Below, piece after piece: positions 43,026 through 51,984 of a stretch of 64,000 nt of DNA. Both the position numbers and the translations under genes were made by a program. The notes under the pieces are model-generated. The model saw nothing but the letters and a program-made list of their open reading frames with translations, was not told where the DNA came from and did no database searches. The number at the start of each line of letters is the position of its first letter. The first letter of the stretch is position 1. Source of the DNA: Paeniglutamicibacter terrestris (GTDB taxonomy: Bacteria; Actinomycetota; Actinomycetes; Actinomycetales; Micrococcaceae); the NCBI RefSeq assembly GCF_012271785.1, contig NZ_JAAWVT010000006.1, positions 186,001 through 250,000 on the forward strand. The letters run 5' to 3'.

Positions 43026-44813
43026 TTAGTGCAGCGGATTCTCCGAATCCTTAATGTTGGCTTCCACCCGGGTGTAAGCGTCACGGGCAACTGCCTTCCA
43101 GAAACGCAACGCCACCTCGGGGGCCTCGGCCTCCAAACGGTTAATGGCCGCGGCCGACAATTTCTTCAGATGCAGTCGCCCCTCAACCGTCACCCGGGTG
43201 GTCTGCTCGCCCTCCCCGCCCAAGGCCATCTCGCCGAAGGTCATACCCGCCGAAAGTGTTGCATGGCGAACCAACCTTCCCGCCTGCACGGTGGAGGTGA
43301 CGACCTTGCCACTGAGGATGAAGTACACACCGCCGAACTCTTGTCCCGGCGTACGCAGGATCCGCCCATCTTCGATCCGGCTCTCCTCCATGAGTGCTTC
43401 GAGCCTGGCGATGTCCGTGGATTCAAGCGGGGTCAGTGCGGCGAAATCACGGATTGCCACTTCGGTCGGCACCAGTTCGGGGCTGCCATGGCGTGCCAAA
43501 AGCGTGAATTCGGCCCATTCCACTGCCTCATTGCGGTTGGGGAAGGCCTGAATTGATGCCAACGGCTCAAATACATGTTCCTGAACCAGGGCCAGGGTGC
43601 GTCCTTCCGCGGCCAGCCCGTCCGCCAACTGATTAATCATCCGGACGGCGATCTGATCAATCTCATCTACCCGGCGCAGGTCAAGGATTACCAATTCGAT
43701 GGTGCCCTCCAGTTCGCTGATTTCACGAACCATCGACTCGGTTCCGGCAAAGAGGAGGTCCCCACCCAGTTCAACGATGTGGGCACGAATTCCAACCTCC
43801 GCCAAAAGTTTCACCGCGCCCTCGGTATGCCGAGTGCGGGAAGGTACCTGAGTGATGTCGTAGTGCTCGCGAATCACCGAGCGACCCAGTCGTGCCGCGC
43901 GCACGAAGTGCAGTCCCATATCCGCACTGATGCGCTCGCTGGCGGCGAGTCCACGGACCGATGAACCATGGGGATCAAGGGCGGGGGAGTAGATGGCCAG
44001 ACCGATCTGTCCCGGGAGCACCGCGATCAGCCCGCCACCCACCCCGGACTTCGCAGGTAGTCCCACGGCAGCGATCCATGACCCCGCGTCGTCGTACATC
44101 CCGCAGGTGGTCATCACCGAGAGCGTGCGCTGGACAGCTTCCTTGCTCATCACCTGTTCGCCGGTACGCGGCTGGGTTCCCCCGTTGGCAAGTGTTGCTG
44201 CCATCATGGCCAGATCATTGGTGCTGACCATGACCGCGCAGGCCCGGAAGTAATCCTCGAGGACCGGGGTGGGGTCTTTTTCGATGATGTTAAAGGAGCG
44301 CAGTAGGTGAGCCAGTGCCCGGTTACGGTGCCCGGTGCGCATTTCGGAGGCAAAGATGGCTTCGCTGTACTGCAATTGACGTCCGGCCGCGGCGGAGAAA
44401 TGCTCAAGGATGCGTTCGAAACGCGAGGATTCTTCGTCGTTGACCAGCGAGATCGTGGCGATGGCGCCGGCGTTGATCATCGCGTTGGCAGGTCGACCGG
44501 TGCCTCGAGCCAGCGAGATCTCGTTAAAGGCGTCACCGCTGGGTTCTACATCGATTTTTTCATCTACGGCGTCCTGGCCATTGTCATCAAGCGCGAGCGC
44601 ATAGGAGAACGGCTTGGAAATCGACTGGATGGAAAAGGGTAGTTCCGCGTCTCCCACATGATAAATATGCCCGTCGACGGTGGCCAGTGCGATCGCAAAC
44701 TTTGAGGTATCGGCGTCTGCCATGGCCGGAATTCCCTGATAGGGGGTACCGGAAGTGAGGGCCAACAGATCGGTATAGAGATCAGCGAGGTAGCTGTCGA
44801 TGGGGGAGCGCAT
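43026..44813 (-). CDS. glsA: Glutaminase A with C-terminal STAS and cyclic-nucleotide-binding domains
   Basis: 595 residues. Residues 1-310 are a serine-dependent beta-lactamase-fold glutaminase: FSIQSISKPFSYAL with catalytic Ser64/Lys67 (SISK), GRPANAMINAGAI, TCGMYDDAGSWIAAVGLPAKSGVGGGL. A STAS domain follows (~335-435; VILDLRRVDEIDQIAVRMINQL) and then a cNMP-binding domain (~460-575; FGGVYFILSGKVV, GMTFGEMALGGEGEQTTRVTVEG). The enzyme hydrolyses glutamine to glutamate and ammonia; the extra domains suggest regulation by binding partners or nucleotides, a fusion seen in actinobacteria. Confidence 0.94.
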   Translation of the reverse strand: MRSPIDSYLADLYTDLLALTSGTPYQGIPAMADADTSKFAIALATVDGHIYHVGDAELPFSIQSISKPFSYALALDDNGQDAVDEKIDVEPSGDAFNEISLARGTGRPANAMINAGAIATISLVNDEESSRFERILEHFSAAAGRQLQYSEAIFASEMRTGHRNRALAHLLRSFNIIEKDPTPVLEDYFRACAVMVSTNDLAMMAATLANGGTQPRTGEQVMSKEAVQRTLSVMTTCGMYDDAGSWIAAVGLPAKSGVGGGLIAVLPGQIGLAIYSPALDPHGSSVRGLAASERISADMGLHFVRAARLGRSVIREHYDITQVPSRTRHTEGAVKLLAEVGIRAHIVELGGDLLFAGTESMVREISELEGTIELVILDLRRVDEIDQIAVRMINQLADGLAAEGRTLALVQEHVFEPLASIQAFPNRNEAVEWAEFTLLARHGSPELVPTEVAIRDFAALTPLESTDIARLEALMEESRIEDGRILRTPGQEFGGVYFILSGKVVTSTVQAGRLVRHATLSAGMTFGEMALGGEGEQTTRVTVEGRLHLKKLSAAAINRLEAEAPEVALRFWKAVARDAYTRVEANIKDSENPLH

Positions 44814-44818
44814 GGCTC

Positions 44819-45538
44819 CTAGCTTAGGGGCTCGAGACCGGTGTTGTCCGCGAGCTCCGGCAAGGGGGTAGCGGTCAGTGCCTGGCCGATGGCGTTGCCT
44901 AGGATCTGTGCACCGGCGGCGTTGGGATGTATCCCATCATTGCTGAGTCCCGGTAGGAAGGTGTTCGCCTCGCTGCGCAGTCCTGCCGCGGCATCAACAA
45001 ACTGCCATCCGCGCTCGCCGGCGAGCTGGACAAGAAACTCGTTGTAGGCCACGGTCGCCTCCGCCGCATCGTCGCGTGGCGGGACGCTGCTGAGCAGCAC
45101 CACCGGTGCTTTAACGATGTTGGCGATCCGGGCGAGGTTTTTAGCGATCCTTTCGTGACCGGTGCCGTGGGCCAGATCGTTGGTTCCCGCTAGGATCACC
45201 AAGGAATCGGCCGATCCATTACGCAGAGCAGATGCCATGTCCCCGCTTTGTGCACCGCCCAATGCCCAACCGCCGGTCCAGATCAGTTCGGTGGGGGTCT
45301 CGGGATCGTTAACAAAGTTGACCCAGGAGGCCTCACCCACGTGTCCGGCAGCAACGGTATTGCTACCTGCTGCGGTGATGGAGTCTCCGGCAACCTTGAA
45401 CGTGCTGTGTTCTCCGCCGGTGGGGACGGAGAATGCCTGCGGAATGGGTTGCACGGTAGGGCCCATGCCGCCCTGGATCAGCATGCCGGCGAAGAGCGTT
45501 GTGGCAACGAGTGTTAAACGAGATTTATGAGTTCCCAA
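44819..45538 (-). CDS. Secreted SGNH/GDSL hydrolase
   Basis: 239 residues with an N-terminal signal peptide (basic MGTHKSR, then a hydrophobic stretch). SGNH blocks: VAGDSITAAG (nucleophile Ser), GGAQSGD (oxyanion Gly), LAGTNDLAHG (Asn) and NDGIHPNAAG (Asp/His). Likely an extracellular esterase or lipase-like enzyme. Lies 5 bp after the glutaminase in genome order but upstream in transcription, so they may share an mRNA. Confidence 0.9.
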   Translation of the reverse strand: MGTHKSRLTLVATTLFAGMLIQGGMGPTVQPIPQAFSVPTGGEHSTFKVAGDSITAAGSNTVAAGHVGEASWVNFVNDPETPTELIWTGGWALGGAQSGDMASALRNGSADSLVILAGTNDLAHGTGHERIAKNLARIANIVKAPVVLLSSVPPRDDAAEATVAYNEFLVQLAGERGWQFVDAAAGLRSEANTFLPGLSNDGIHPNAAGAQILGNAIGQALTATPLPELADNTGLEPLS

Positions 45539-45626
45539 GGTATGGCCCCTTTCCTGAAATAAGCGTACTGGGGGCGAAGAAAGGTGATGGACTCATTCCC
45601 ACAACGATTCGGGCGCGGACATGGCA

Positions 45627-45676
45627 AAGCCGCCGTGGTTGGGTGGAGGAATACTTCCGTAAAACCGCGGCGGCTT
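45627..45676 (-). terminator. Terminator after the small membrane protein gene
   Basis: 14-bp arms AAGCCGCCGTGGTT and AACCGCGGCGGCTT (one wobble) with a 22-base loop, 11 bp past the stop at 45688 on the minus strand. Confidence 0.6.
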
Positions 45677-45687
45677 CAGCCGTCAGG

Positions 45688-45984
45688 CTATTTCTTGCGT
45701 CCGGCTACCAACGAGGTGATGACCACTCCTGCGGTGACTGAGTTCACGGCGGGCCATGCCCCGATCTTCTTCGCCAGCGGGTGTGATGCTCCGAATGCAC
45801 CCACGTAGAGGGTCGTTAAAGCCGCCGCGGTGCCGACACCCGCGTTGGCCTTCCATAGGAGGAAAGCTCCGGTGCCTGCGGCTGCAAGCACGGCACCGCC
45901 CAACTGGCGGTTTTTGGTGCTTCGGGCCACGGCGTAGCCGCCAATGAGTCCGGCTCCGGCAATGGCTGAGGGCAAGAATGACAT
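45688..45984 (-). CDS. Small membrane protein of unknown function
   Basis: 98 residues with four short hydrophobic stretches rich in Ala/Gly (AIAGAGLIGGYAVAR, AVLAAAGTGAFLL, AAALTTLYVGAFGASH, SVTAGVVITSLVAG) and a basic end. AGGAG-like sequence precedes the ATG. No family recognised. It lies 28 bp after the DUF3105 gene and probably ends that operon. Confidence 0.7.
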   Translation of the reverse strand: MSFLPSAIAGAGLIGGYAVARSTKNRQLGGAVLAAAGTGAFLLWKANAGVGTAAALTTLYVGAFGASHPLAKKIGAWPAVNSVTAGVVITSLVAGRKK

Positions 45985-46012
45985 GAGTTGATGTTCTCCT
46001 TTTTCTTAAAGC

Positions 46013-46615
46013 TTAGATGCCGCCGGTGCAGGGGGCACCTGGTTCCGGGGTTTGCGGACCCTGACGGTATTTGGTGATGAAGGTTGAGATGCGAGGATCG
46101 TCAACCGAATCAACACTGAGCTGTTCGCCCCAAGCGCTGAGCTTGATCTTGGCCCCTTGCTCCGGGTACGGGGATAGCAGCATGTAGGTCTTTTCCCCCA
46201 CGGTCTTGGTCAGCGCGGCTACGTCCTCGTCGCTGATCCCGTCATAGGTGATCCATACGGCACCGTGCTCCAAAGAATGCACGGCATTGGTCTCCGGCAC
46301 GGGGCTTTGGTATACGCCGCAATTGAGCCAAACCGGGTTGTGGTCCCCTCCCACACCGGGAGTCTGGTCGTATTTTACGGGGGTGGATACATGGTTGGCC
46401 GCGGCGATTTTGTAGTCCTGGACCCCCTCTATGGGGGCAGCCGCGGCGGCGGTAGCTGCAGCTTTGTCTCTGGATGCGCCGGTGATGACCACGGTTGTCG
46501 GGATGACTATCGCCAGTGCTGCGGCGGCAATGATCGAGATCGTCAGGATCTTGGTCCGTTTTTCTTTCGCTCGGGCCTGGGCAAGTACGGCTTGGGCTTC
46601 TTCACGCTTATTCAT
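46013..46615 (-). CDS. DUF3105 membrane-anchored protein
   Basis: 200 residues: a basic coiled N-terminus, one TM helix (~25-45, ILTISIIAAAALAIVIPTTVVI), and an outside domain with the DUF3105 pattern HNPVWLNCGVYQSPVPETNAVHSLEHGAVWITYD and C-terminal CTGGI. The two Cys and paired His could bind metal or form a disulfide. It follows a DUF305 gene by 11 bp, a common pairing in actinobacteria; function unknown. Confidence 0.88.
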   Translation of the reverse strand: MNKREEAQAVLAQARAKEKRTKILTISIIAAAALAIVIPTTVVITGASRDKAAATAAAAAPIEGVQDYKIAAANHVSTPVKYDQTPGVGGDHNPVWLNCGVYQSPVPETNAVHSLEHGAVWITYDGISDEDVAALTKTVGEKTYMLLSPYPEQGAKIKLSAWGEQLSVDSVDDPRISTFITKYRQGPQTPEPGAPCTGGI

Positions 46616-46626
46616 GGGTTGGTCCT

Positions 46627-47271
46627 TTAGCTCAGCTGTGTCAGCAGCTGGGTCAAGGCCGAGATTTCGGCCTGTTGGGTCATGATGATTTTGTTGGCGA
46701 ACGAGGTGACCATCGGGTCATCTCCGCGTTGTAAATACGCCTGAGCCATTTCGACGCCGCCATGGTGGTGGGCGATCATGAGGGTAAGAAATTGCTTGTC
46801 TGCCGCGGCGCCTCGGGCAGCGGTGAGCTTTTGAATCTCTTCCGGGCTGGCCATTCCCATGGAGTCCATGGTGTGTTCCGCTCCAGCTGTCACGTTCCCG
46901 TGACTCGAGTGGCCGGCATCCTCACTGAGCAGCGAACTCATCCAAGTCATGGATTCTCCGGTTTGAGGCAAGCCCCAGAGCTCCAGCCAGGCATACATCT
47001 GCCCCGATTGTTGCTGTTGAGTCAACGCGATGTCGTAGGCGAACGAGCGCACCGCGTCGTTGGTCGAATGCTCGCGAACAATCATCGAGAGTTGCACCGC
47101 TTGTTGATGGTGGGTTTGCATGTCCCGGGCGAAGCCAGCCTCGGGCGAGGCCTCAGAGGGAAAATTACTACGTGGATTGGCTGATCCAAGGATCCAGCCA
47201 CCGGTGGCCATGGCTAGCATGAGCACGACCAAGGCGATGATCAGCGAACGTGAGGTTTTGGTTTTGGACAT
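46627..47271 (-). CDS. DUF305-family protein, membrane-anchored
   Basis: 214 residues from ATG 47271, which has AAGGA at 6-bp spacing; the longer frame from 47310 is rejected. N-terminal TM anchor (SLIIALVVLMLAMATGGWIL), then the ferritin-like DUF305 helices with FARDMQTHHQQAVQLSMIV and LMIAHHHGGVEMAQAYL. The HH clusters and Met-rich helices suggest metal (often copper) binding. Operon with DUF3105. Confidence 0.92.
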   Translation of the reverse strand: MSKTKTSRSLIIALVVLMLAMATGGWILGSANPRSNFPSEASPEAGFARDMQTHHQQAVQLSMIVREHSTNDAVRSFAYDIALTQQQQSGQMYAWLELWGLPQTGESMTWMSSLLSEDAGHSSHGNVTAGAEHTMDSMGMASPEEIQKLTAARGAAADKQFLTLMIAHHHGGVEMAQAYLQRGDDPMVTSFANKIIMTQQAEISALTQLLTQLS

Positions 47272-47346
47272 CTGGGGTCCTTGGAACGAATAAAGCGGAT
47301 GCATCGGCACTGGCGATGCGCGGGCAGCAGTATGAGGGCTGGCCGT

Positions 47347-47682
47347 TTACGTTCGTGAAATGGAAAGCTCGTGCAGATCTGGTGCCCTGGCCTGCTGTGA
47401 TTTCGTGGCCCGGTCCAGAAGGTCAGCTGCCGCAGGTCGTGCACCGAATGACCCGGAAGAATCCGGCAAAGGTGCGATCTGTGAAAGATTCAATTGCAGA
47501 TTATGCTCGGCGGTGCATTGAACTTTGCTGGGTGCATCGGTAGGGCAATGCCGTGCACCTGCCTCATGCTCGACGACGGCATGGTTCGTCGACTCAGCAT
47601 CGGGGAGCAATCCGGAGCTCTGGCAAATTGGGACCAGCAAGGCTAAAGCCACCAGCAGTCCCAATAGTCGTTTCACCCGCAC
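47347..47682 (-). CDS. Small secreted protein of unknown function
   Basis: 111 residues from GTG 47682, with AAGGA five bases upstream. VRVKRLLGLLVALALLVPICQSSG is a signal peptide; the mature part is short, His/Cys containing (NHAVVEHEAGARHC, KVQCTAEHN) and ends in a basic tail. The position ahead of DUF305/DUF3105 suggests a shared metal-related role. A longer frame to 47838 exists without a ribosome binding site. Confidence 0.55.
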   Translation of the reverse strand: MRVKRLLGLLVALALLVPICQSSGLLPDAESTNHAVVEHEAGARHCPTDAPSKVQCTAEHNLQLNLSQIAPLPDSSGSFGARPAAADLLDRATKSQQARAPDLHELSISRT

Positions 47683-47827
47683 GCCGTTCCTTGTATTCGC
47701 AAAATAAGTTACTTGAGCAGTCAAGGATATGAATGCAGTTTGTGTTTTTCCTGTGAACCACCGTGGGTTTCCTGTCCGACAGCTGCGTCCGGTCGTTGGC
47801 GGCAGTGAGCGGACATAGGGTGGATGG

Positions 47828-48559
47828 ATGGAAATCATCGGCCACTGGTGGCAAGCGGTACTCGCGGGATTTAGTAAGACCGATCCGTTGGACCTGGCCC
47901 CTTTGCCGATAGTTGGGCTGATAATCCTGTGCCTTGTCTTGACGGTGCCACGGGCTTCATGGCGATTTTTCGGGTTGTATGTGACGTTTGTTCACGAACT
48001 GGGCCATGCTTTCGCCGCGCTCGTGACGGGTCGCTTTGTCCATGGCCTAAAAATCCGTCTTGACCACTCGGGAGAATTGGCCAGCAGCGGCAAACCGGGC
48101 TTCTCGGCGGTTTTCAGTGGTTTCTGGGGGTACCCGACGCCGGCAGTGGTGGGGTTGGCTCTGGTTGCCTCGACCTACTACGGCTATGCCTCGGCCGCGT
48201 TGTCCATCGGCGCACTGCTGTTGTTGGGTTCACTGCTTTTCCTGCGCAACGGCGTGGGGATAGCTGTGGCATTGTGTTCGGCTCTCACGGCTCAACTACT
48301 GGTGGTGTACACCCCGGACCAAGCCATGGCCTGGGTGGTACTGGGACTAGGGTTGATGCTCCTCGTGGGTGGCGTTCGAGACTTGTTCAAGGTCCTCGGC
48401 GTGCACACTCGCAGGCGCGAACTGATAGCTTCCTCCGACGCCTATCTGCTGTCTCAACGCAGTTGGTTACCAGCGTGGTTCTGGCTGTTCGCCTTCACTC
48501 TGGTCATTACGGTGTCGGTGGTGCTCGCGGCGCGGATGCTCCTGCTGATGTTGGGCTGA
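47828..48559 (+). CDS. M50-type membrane metalloprotease
   Basis: 243 residues, about six TM segments. VTFVHELGHAFAALVTGR carries the HExxH zinc motif (HELGH) in a membrane helix, as in site-2-protease-like proteins. HSGELASSGKPGF and GYPTPAVVGLALV follow as in the short actinobacterial M50 group. It probably cleaves within membranes; the substrate is unknown. Divergent from the small secreted gene. Confidence 0.85.
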   Translation: MEIIGHWWQAVLAGFSKTDPLDLAPLPIVGLIILCLVLTVPRASWRFFGLYVTFVHELGHAFAALVTGRFVHGLKIRLDHSGELASSGKPGFSAVFSGFWGYPTPAVVGLALVASTYYGYASAALSIGALLLLGSLLFLRNGVGIAVALCSALTAQLLVVYTPDQAMAWVVLGLGLMLLVGGVRDLFKVLGVHTRRRELIASSDAYLLSQRSWLPAWFWLFAFTLVITVSVVLAARMLLLMLG

Positions 48560-48609
48560 CACCGATTCTGCCGCTCCACCAGTCCCCTTCAAGAGAGCGG
48601 TCGAATGCC

Positions 48610-48783
48610 TTATATGCTTTGCTCGGAAGACCGCGTGCCGAGGTCTCCGCAACGGAAATGCTGTGCCAAAGCCCGCCTGATCTCCGGTTCTTGCACACCG
48701 TAAGTCGCTGATATTTCTTCCAGGGTCCACCCTGCTGTGCGCAATTCCATGAGGGTTGGATATGCCGGCATGCCGAGGCTCAT
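48610..48783 (-). CDS. 57-residue helix-turn-helix protein
   Basis: Found by reading the minus strand. ATG at 48783 is preceded by AAAGGGAG at 8-bp spacing; TAA at 48610-48612. The sequence MELRTAGWTLEEISATYGV followed by QEPEIRRALAQHF is a clean helix-turn-helix (EEISATYGVQEPEIRRAL). It is short but complete, with nothing beyond the HTH, and could be a small DNA-binding regulator. It lies convergent to the M50 gene and divergent from the TIGR01777 gene. Confidence 0.65.
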   Translation of the reverse strand: MSLGMPAYPTLMELRTAGWTLEEISATYGVQEPEIRRALAQHFRCGDLGTRSSEQSI

Positions 48784-48952
48784 TTTCACCGCTCCCTTTC
48801 AACGGATCGATGTTTCCAGTCAAACGTCGCCCACCGACACTTTGGTATTCCGCAAAAGCTGAGAATCGCAACCGATGGTTGACAAGGACGACGTCATGTC
48901 ACCTAGTGTTGATGATAGGGGACGACAACACTGGCTAGGGACGGAAACTGAC

Positions 48953-50443
48953 ATGGCAATCTTCGAATACACGACTTACCTGCCGCATCCGAGGAAAACG
49001 GTTTTTGGTTGGTTTGAACGTCCCGGCGCCCTGCCTCGGCTAACCGCGCCCTTCCTTGGAACCATCCGTCAAGAACCGGACAAGGGTCTAGCTGTGGGTT
49101 CTCGGGCAGTCTTGGGTATCGGAGTTCCCGGAACCGTGGCCACAGGATTGAGAGCAGCCGCACAGTCAGCGGCGCAAACTTTAGATTTGCCCGGATGGGC
49201 GAGCACGGAAATTCCGTGGCATGCCAAACACATTTCACTGAACCCCGGACGCGACTTCACCGACATCATGGAATCGGGACCGTTGGCGCGCTGGGAGCAT
49301 CAGCACTTCTTCGAAGACGACAATAAGAGCCCGCAGCCAGGCACCATAATGCGCGATGTTGTGGAATTCGAACTTCCCGTGCTGCACAAGGTGCCATGGC
49401 GCGTCCCGAACCGGCTGGCCGAAGACGCGATGCGGCACCAATTGAACCAAGTGTTTCGCTACCGGGAACGGATGCTGCGTGCGGACCTTGAATTCCATGC
49501 TGGCCGTGTCGGAGCGCCGCTCACCATCGCCGTGGCGGGAGCCTCTGGCCTGATCGGCACCCAACTTTGCGCCTTGCTCACTGGGGGAGGACACCGGGTT
49601 AAGCGGCTAGTGCGTAATCGGTCTGCTGCCGATGGAAATGACCGCATCTTCTGGGACCCGGAACATGGGGTTCTTGACCGCGAGGATTTGCGAGACGTTG
49701 ATGCGGTCGTGAACCTCGCGGGTCACACGATCGGCGGTCGGTTCACGCAACGGACCAAGCATGAAATTCGCAACTCACGGATTCTGAGTACGGATCTGCT
49801 CGCCCGGTCCATGGCATCACTGGCACAGGACGGACGGCAACGTAGTTTCATTGTTGCATCAGCCATCGGAATCTATGGTGCGGATCCATACACCGCTAGT
49901 GCCGGCAGCGAGCTGGATGAAAATTCTAAGCCGGGCAGCGACTTCCTAGCCGAGGTCTGCGAGGCGTGGGAGCGTGCGTGTGACCCGGCCCGCGAGGCGG
50001 GCGTCCGGGTAGTGAATGTTCGAACAGGACTGGTCCAATCCCCGGCAGGGGGCATGCTGCAACGGATGCTGCCGCTCTTTGCTGTGGGACTTGGTGGTCG
50101 ACTCGGTTCAGAAGCATGGCAGTCCTGGATCGGCCTCGATGACGTGGTTGGCATCTACGCGCACGCAGCGCTGACCGACACCGTGAGTGGACCGCTCAAC
50201 GCGGTGGCACCCCAACCAGTGCAAGCCAAGGAATATGCCCAGGTGCTGGGCAAGGTCTTGCGGCGGCCCGCGGCAATCCCCGTACCTGCTTTTGGTCCGC
50301 GGCTGCTTCTGGGCAAGGAAGGTGCGGAGGAGCTAGCCTTTGCTGACCAACGTGTGTCCTCTCAGAAGGTCTCCGAGAGTGGCTATAAATTTAGGAACGT
50401 CGACCTTGAATCGGCATTGCGCCACGTTCTGGGACGGTGCTAA
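48953..50443 (+). CDS. TIGR01777-family NAD-dependent epimerase with N-terminal SRPBCC domain
   Basis: 496 residues from ATG 48953, preceded by AGGGACGGA; earlier in-frame starts lack a binding site. Residues 1-175 form an SRPBCC/START-like ligand pocket (FEYTTYLPHPRKTVFGWFERPGALPRLTAPF). Residues ~185-490 form a Rossmann epimerase: VAGASGLIGTQLCALLTGGGHRV, NLAGHTIGGRFTQRTKHEIRNSRI, SAIGIYG, GEEL-like ending block. Molecular function of the family is unknown. Confidence 0.92.
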   Translation: MAIFEYTTYLPHPRKTVFGWFERPGALPRLTAPFLGTIRQEPDKGLAVGSRAVLGIGVPGTVATGLRAAAQSAAQTLDLPGWASTEIPWHAKHISLNPGRDFTDIMESGPLARWEHQHFFEDDNKSPQPGTIMRDVVEFELPVLHKVPWRVPNRLAEDAMRHQLNQVFRYRERMLRADLEFHAGRVGAPLTIAVAGASGLIGTQLCALLTGGGHRVKRLVRNRSAADGNDRIFWDPEHGVLDREDLRDVDAVVNLAGHTIGGRFTQRTKHEIRNSRILSTDLLARSMASLAQDGRQRSFIVASAIGIYGADPYTASAGSELDENSKPGSDFLAEVCEAWERACDPAREAGVRVVNVRTGLVQSPAGGMLQRMLPLFAVGLGGRLGSEAWQSWIGLDDVVGIYAHAALTDTVSGPLNAVAPQPVQAKEYAQVLGKVLRRPAAIPVPAFGPRLLLGKEGAEELAFADQRVSSQKVSESGYKFRNVDLESALRHVLGRC

Positions 50444-50456
50444 GAGCGCAGTCGTT

Positions 50457-51569
50457 TTATTTCCGTGGGCCGTGACGTCGACCGAGTAAGTAAAGACCAA
50501 CTCCACTAGCCGTCGCCACGAACATTCCCCACGGCATCCTGGGGCCCTTGAGCTGGACATCCTTTTGGACATCGGCACCGGCTCGCACCCGTAGGGCACG
50601 GGCATTCTCACGGTCATCAAGTAATGCCAAGCGTGCCTTATCGATCCCTGATTGGTCGCGAACCGGTAGCCCCAAGACCTCCTCAACAGCTTGACCCTGT
50701 CGCAGCCTTCTGGCTCGTTCCAGTTCGGCATCGAGCTCCGCTCCGAGCAACAGCGAGATGTTGGCCAGCCAAATCCACAAGAGCAGGATGATGACGCCGC
50801 CCAAGGCACCGTAGGCGCTTTGATATTTGCTGAAGTTCGCTACGTAGAAGAAGAAGCCCGCCGTACTCAGCGCCAGAACCACGAGCGCGCCGAGCGACCC
50901 CGCGCTGAACCAACGGAATTTCGACTGTCTGACGTTGGGGGTGAAGTGGTAAAGCATTGCGACCATCAACACGGCAATGATCAGGAGGACCGGCCACTTG
51001 GCGAGATTCCAGGTCTGCAATGCCGCGTCGCCGAGCCCAAGGACTTCACCCAGTCCACGGGCGACAGGACCGGAGAGTACGAGGATAGCGATCGCCGCTA
51101 CGGCTAGACAGAGGAGCAGCAACGTCAAGACGTACATTTGTGGTCGCAATTTCCAGAGCGGACGCCCTTCCTCAGTGGAATAGGTGCGATTTAGTGCTCG
51201 GCCGAAGGCACCCACATAGGCGGAAGCCGACCACAGTGCCACCAGCAAACCAATCAGCAACGTCCAGCCGGCCCCGGTGTGTTCGCCGAGCTGCGCTAGG
51301 AGAGCGCCAGCGGTTTCACCCATTTCCGGAGTGCTAATCTGGCCGATGGTTTGGGTCATCCAGTCTCGGGCTTCGTCGCCTCCGCTGAGCAAGGAAAGCA
51401 ACGAAAGCAATGCCAGTAATCCGGGAAATAAGGAAAGCACCGAGTAGTACGTCAACGAAGCGGCCAGGTCGGTCACTCCGTCGCGGGAGAACTCCCGAAG
51501 CGTTCGTTGGAGGGCATAGAGATAGGTATCTCTGCGTAGCTCGAGTCCGTCTGGTTTTGACTGGTCCAC
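50457..51569 (-). CDS. YihY/BrkB-family membrane protein
   Basis: 370 residues. The BrkB pattern is clear: FSRDGVTDLAASLTYYSVLSLFPGLLALLSLL, WSASAYVGAFGRALNRTYSTEEGRPLWKLR, and six TM segments up to YGALGGVIILLLWIWLANISLLLGAELDAELERARR. The C-terminus adds one more hydrophobic stretch. Role in the envelope unknown. Ends 13 bp from the convergent TIGR01777 gene. Confidence 0.92.
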   Translation of the reverse strand: MDQSKPDGLELRRDTYLYALQRTLREFSRDGVTDLAASLTYYSVLSLFPGLLALLSLLSLLSGGDEARDWMTQTIGQISTPEMGETAGALLAQLGEHTGAGWTLLIGLLVALWSASAYVGAFGRALNRTYSTEEGRPLWKLRPQMYVLTLLLLCLAVAAIAILVLSGPVARGLGEVLGLGDAALQTWNLAKWPVLLIIAVLMVAMLYHFTPNVRQSKFRWFSAGSLGALVVLALSTAGFFFYVANFSKYQSAYGALGGVIILLLWIWLANISLLLGAELDAELERARRLRQGQAVEEVLGLPVRDQSGIDKARLALLDDRENARALRVRAGADVQKDVQLKGPRMPWGMFVATASGVGLYLLGRRHGPRK

Positions 51570-51984
51570 GGTCGATTTCTCCTACTATTAGCTTGGTCGG
51601 CTGGAACCATTCCACCTTACGTTCTAGTTACCTCGACGCGTGGAACGTGAAGCGGGGGATCCGTGAGTCGCCAGAAGAGCTAGGCCGGTACAACGGGTGC
51701 GTACGTGAAGAGGACCAGGATAAATATCTATTCGACCATGGTAGTAACTAATAGCATCACCGGGTCAACATATCTGAGTAGTCCGCATACGGAAGGTGAA
51801 AGCCCCGAAGCGGCACCAAGCGCGGAAACATGGCCAAATACCCACGCCGCACGCTAATGAAGAGGAACCTGACCATCATGTAGACCGGGGCGATAATCGG
51901 CGAGCTCGCGGCTACCCGCAAACCATCAACCTCGGCAGCCCCGATTTCCTTCAAGGCATCAGGAAGCAGGAAGGCGGACGCGTC
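51570..51984. other. Intergenic stretch upstream of YihY and downstream of the phosphonate importer
   Basis: About 415 bp. On the minus strand the frame of phnE continues open for ~75 codons after its stop, which looks like chance. No ribosome binding site or known product was seen; the YihY promoter should lie near 51580-51650. Confidence 0.5.

Noticed and set aside
51757-51984. Open frame continuing ~75 codons beyond the phnE stop
   Set aside because: PhnE is already of normal length and ends after its last helix; no ribosome binding site or family match, so a chance open frame is likelier than a split gene.
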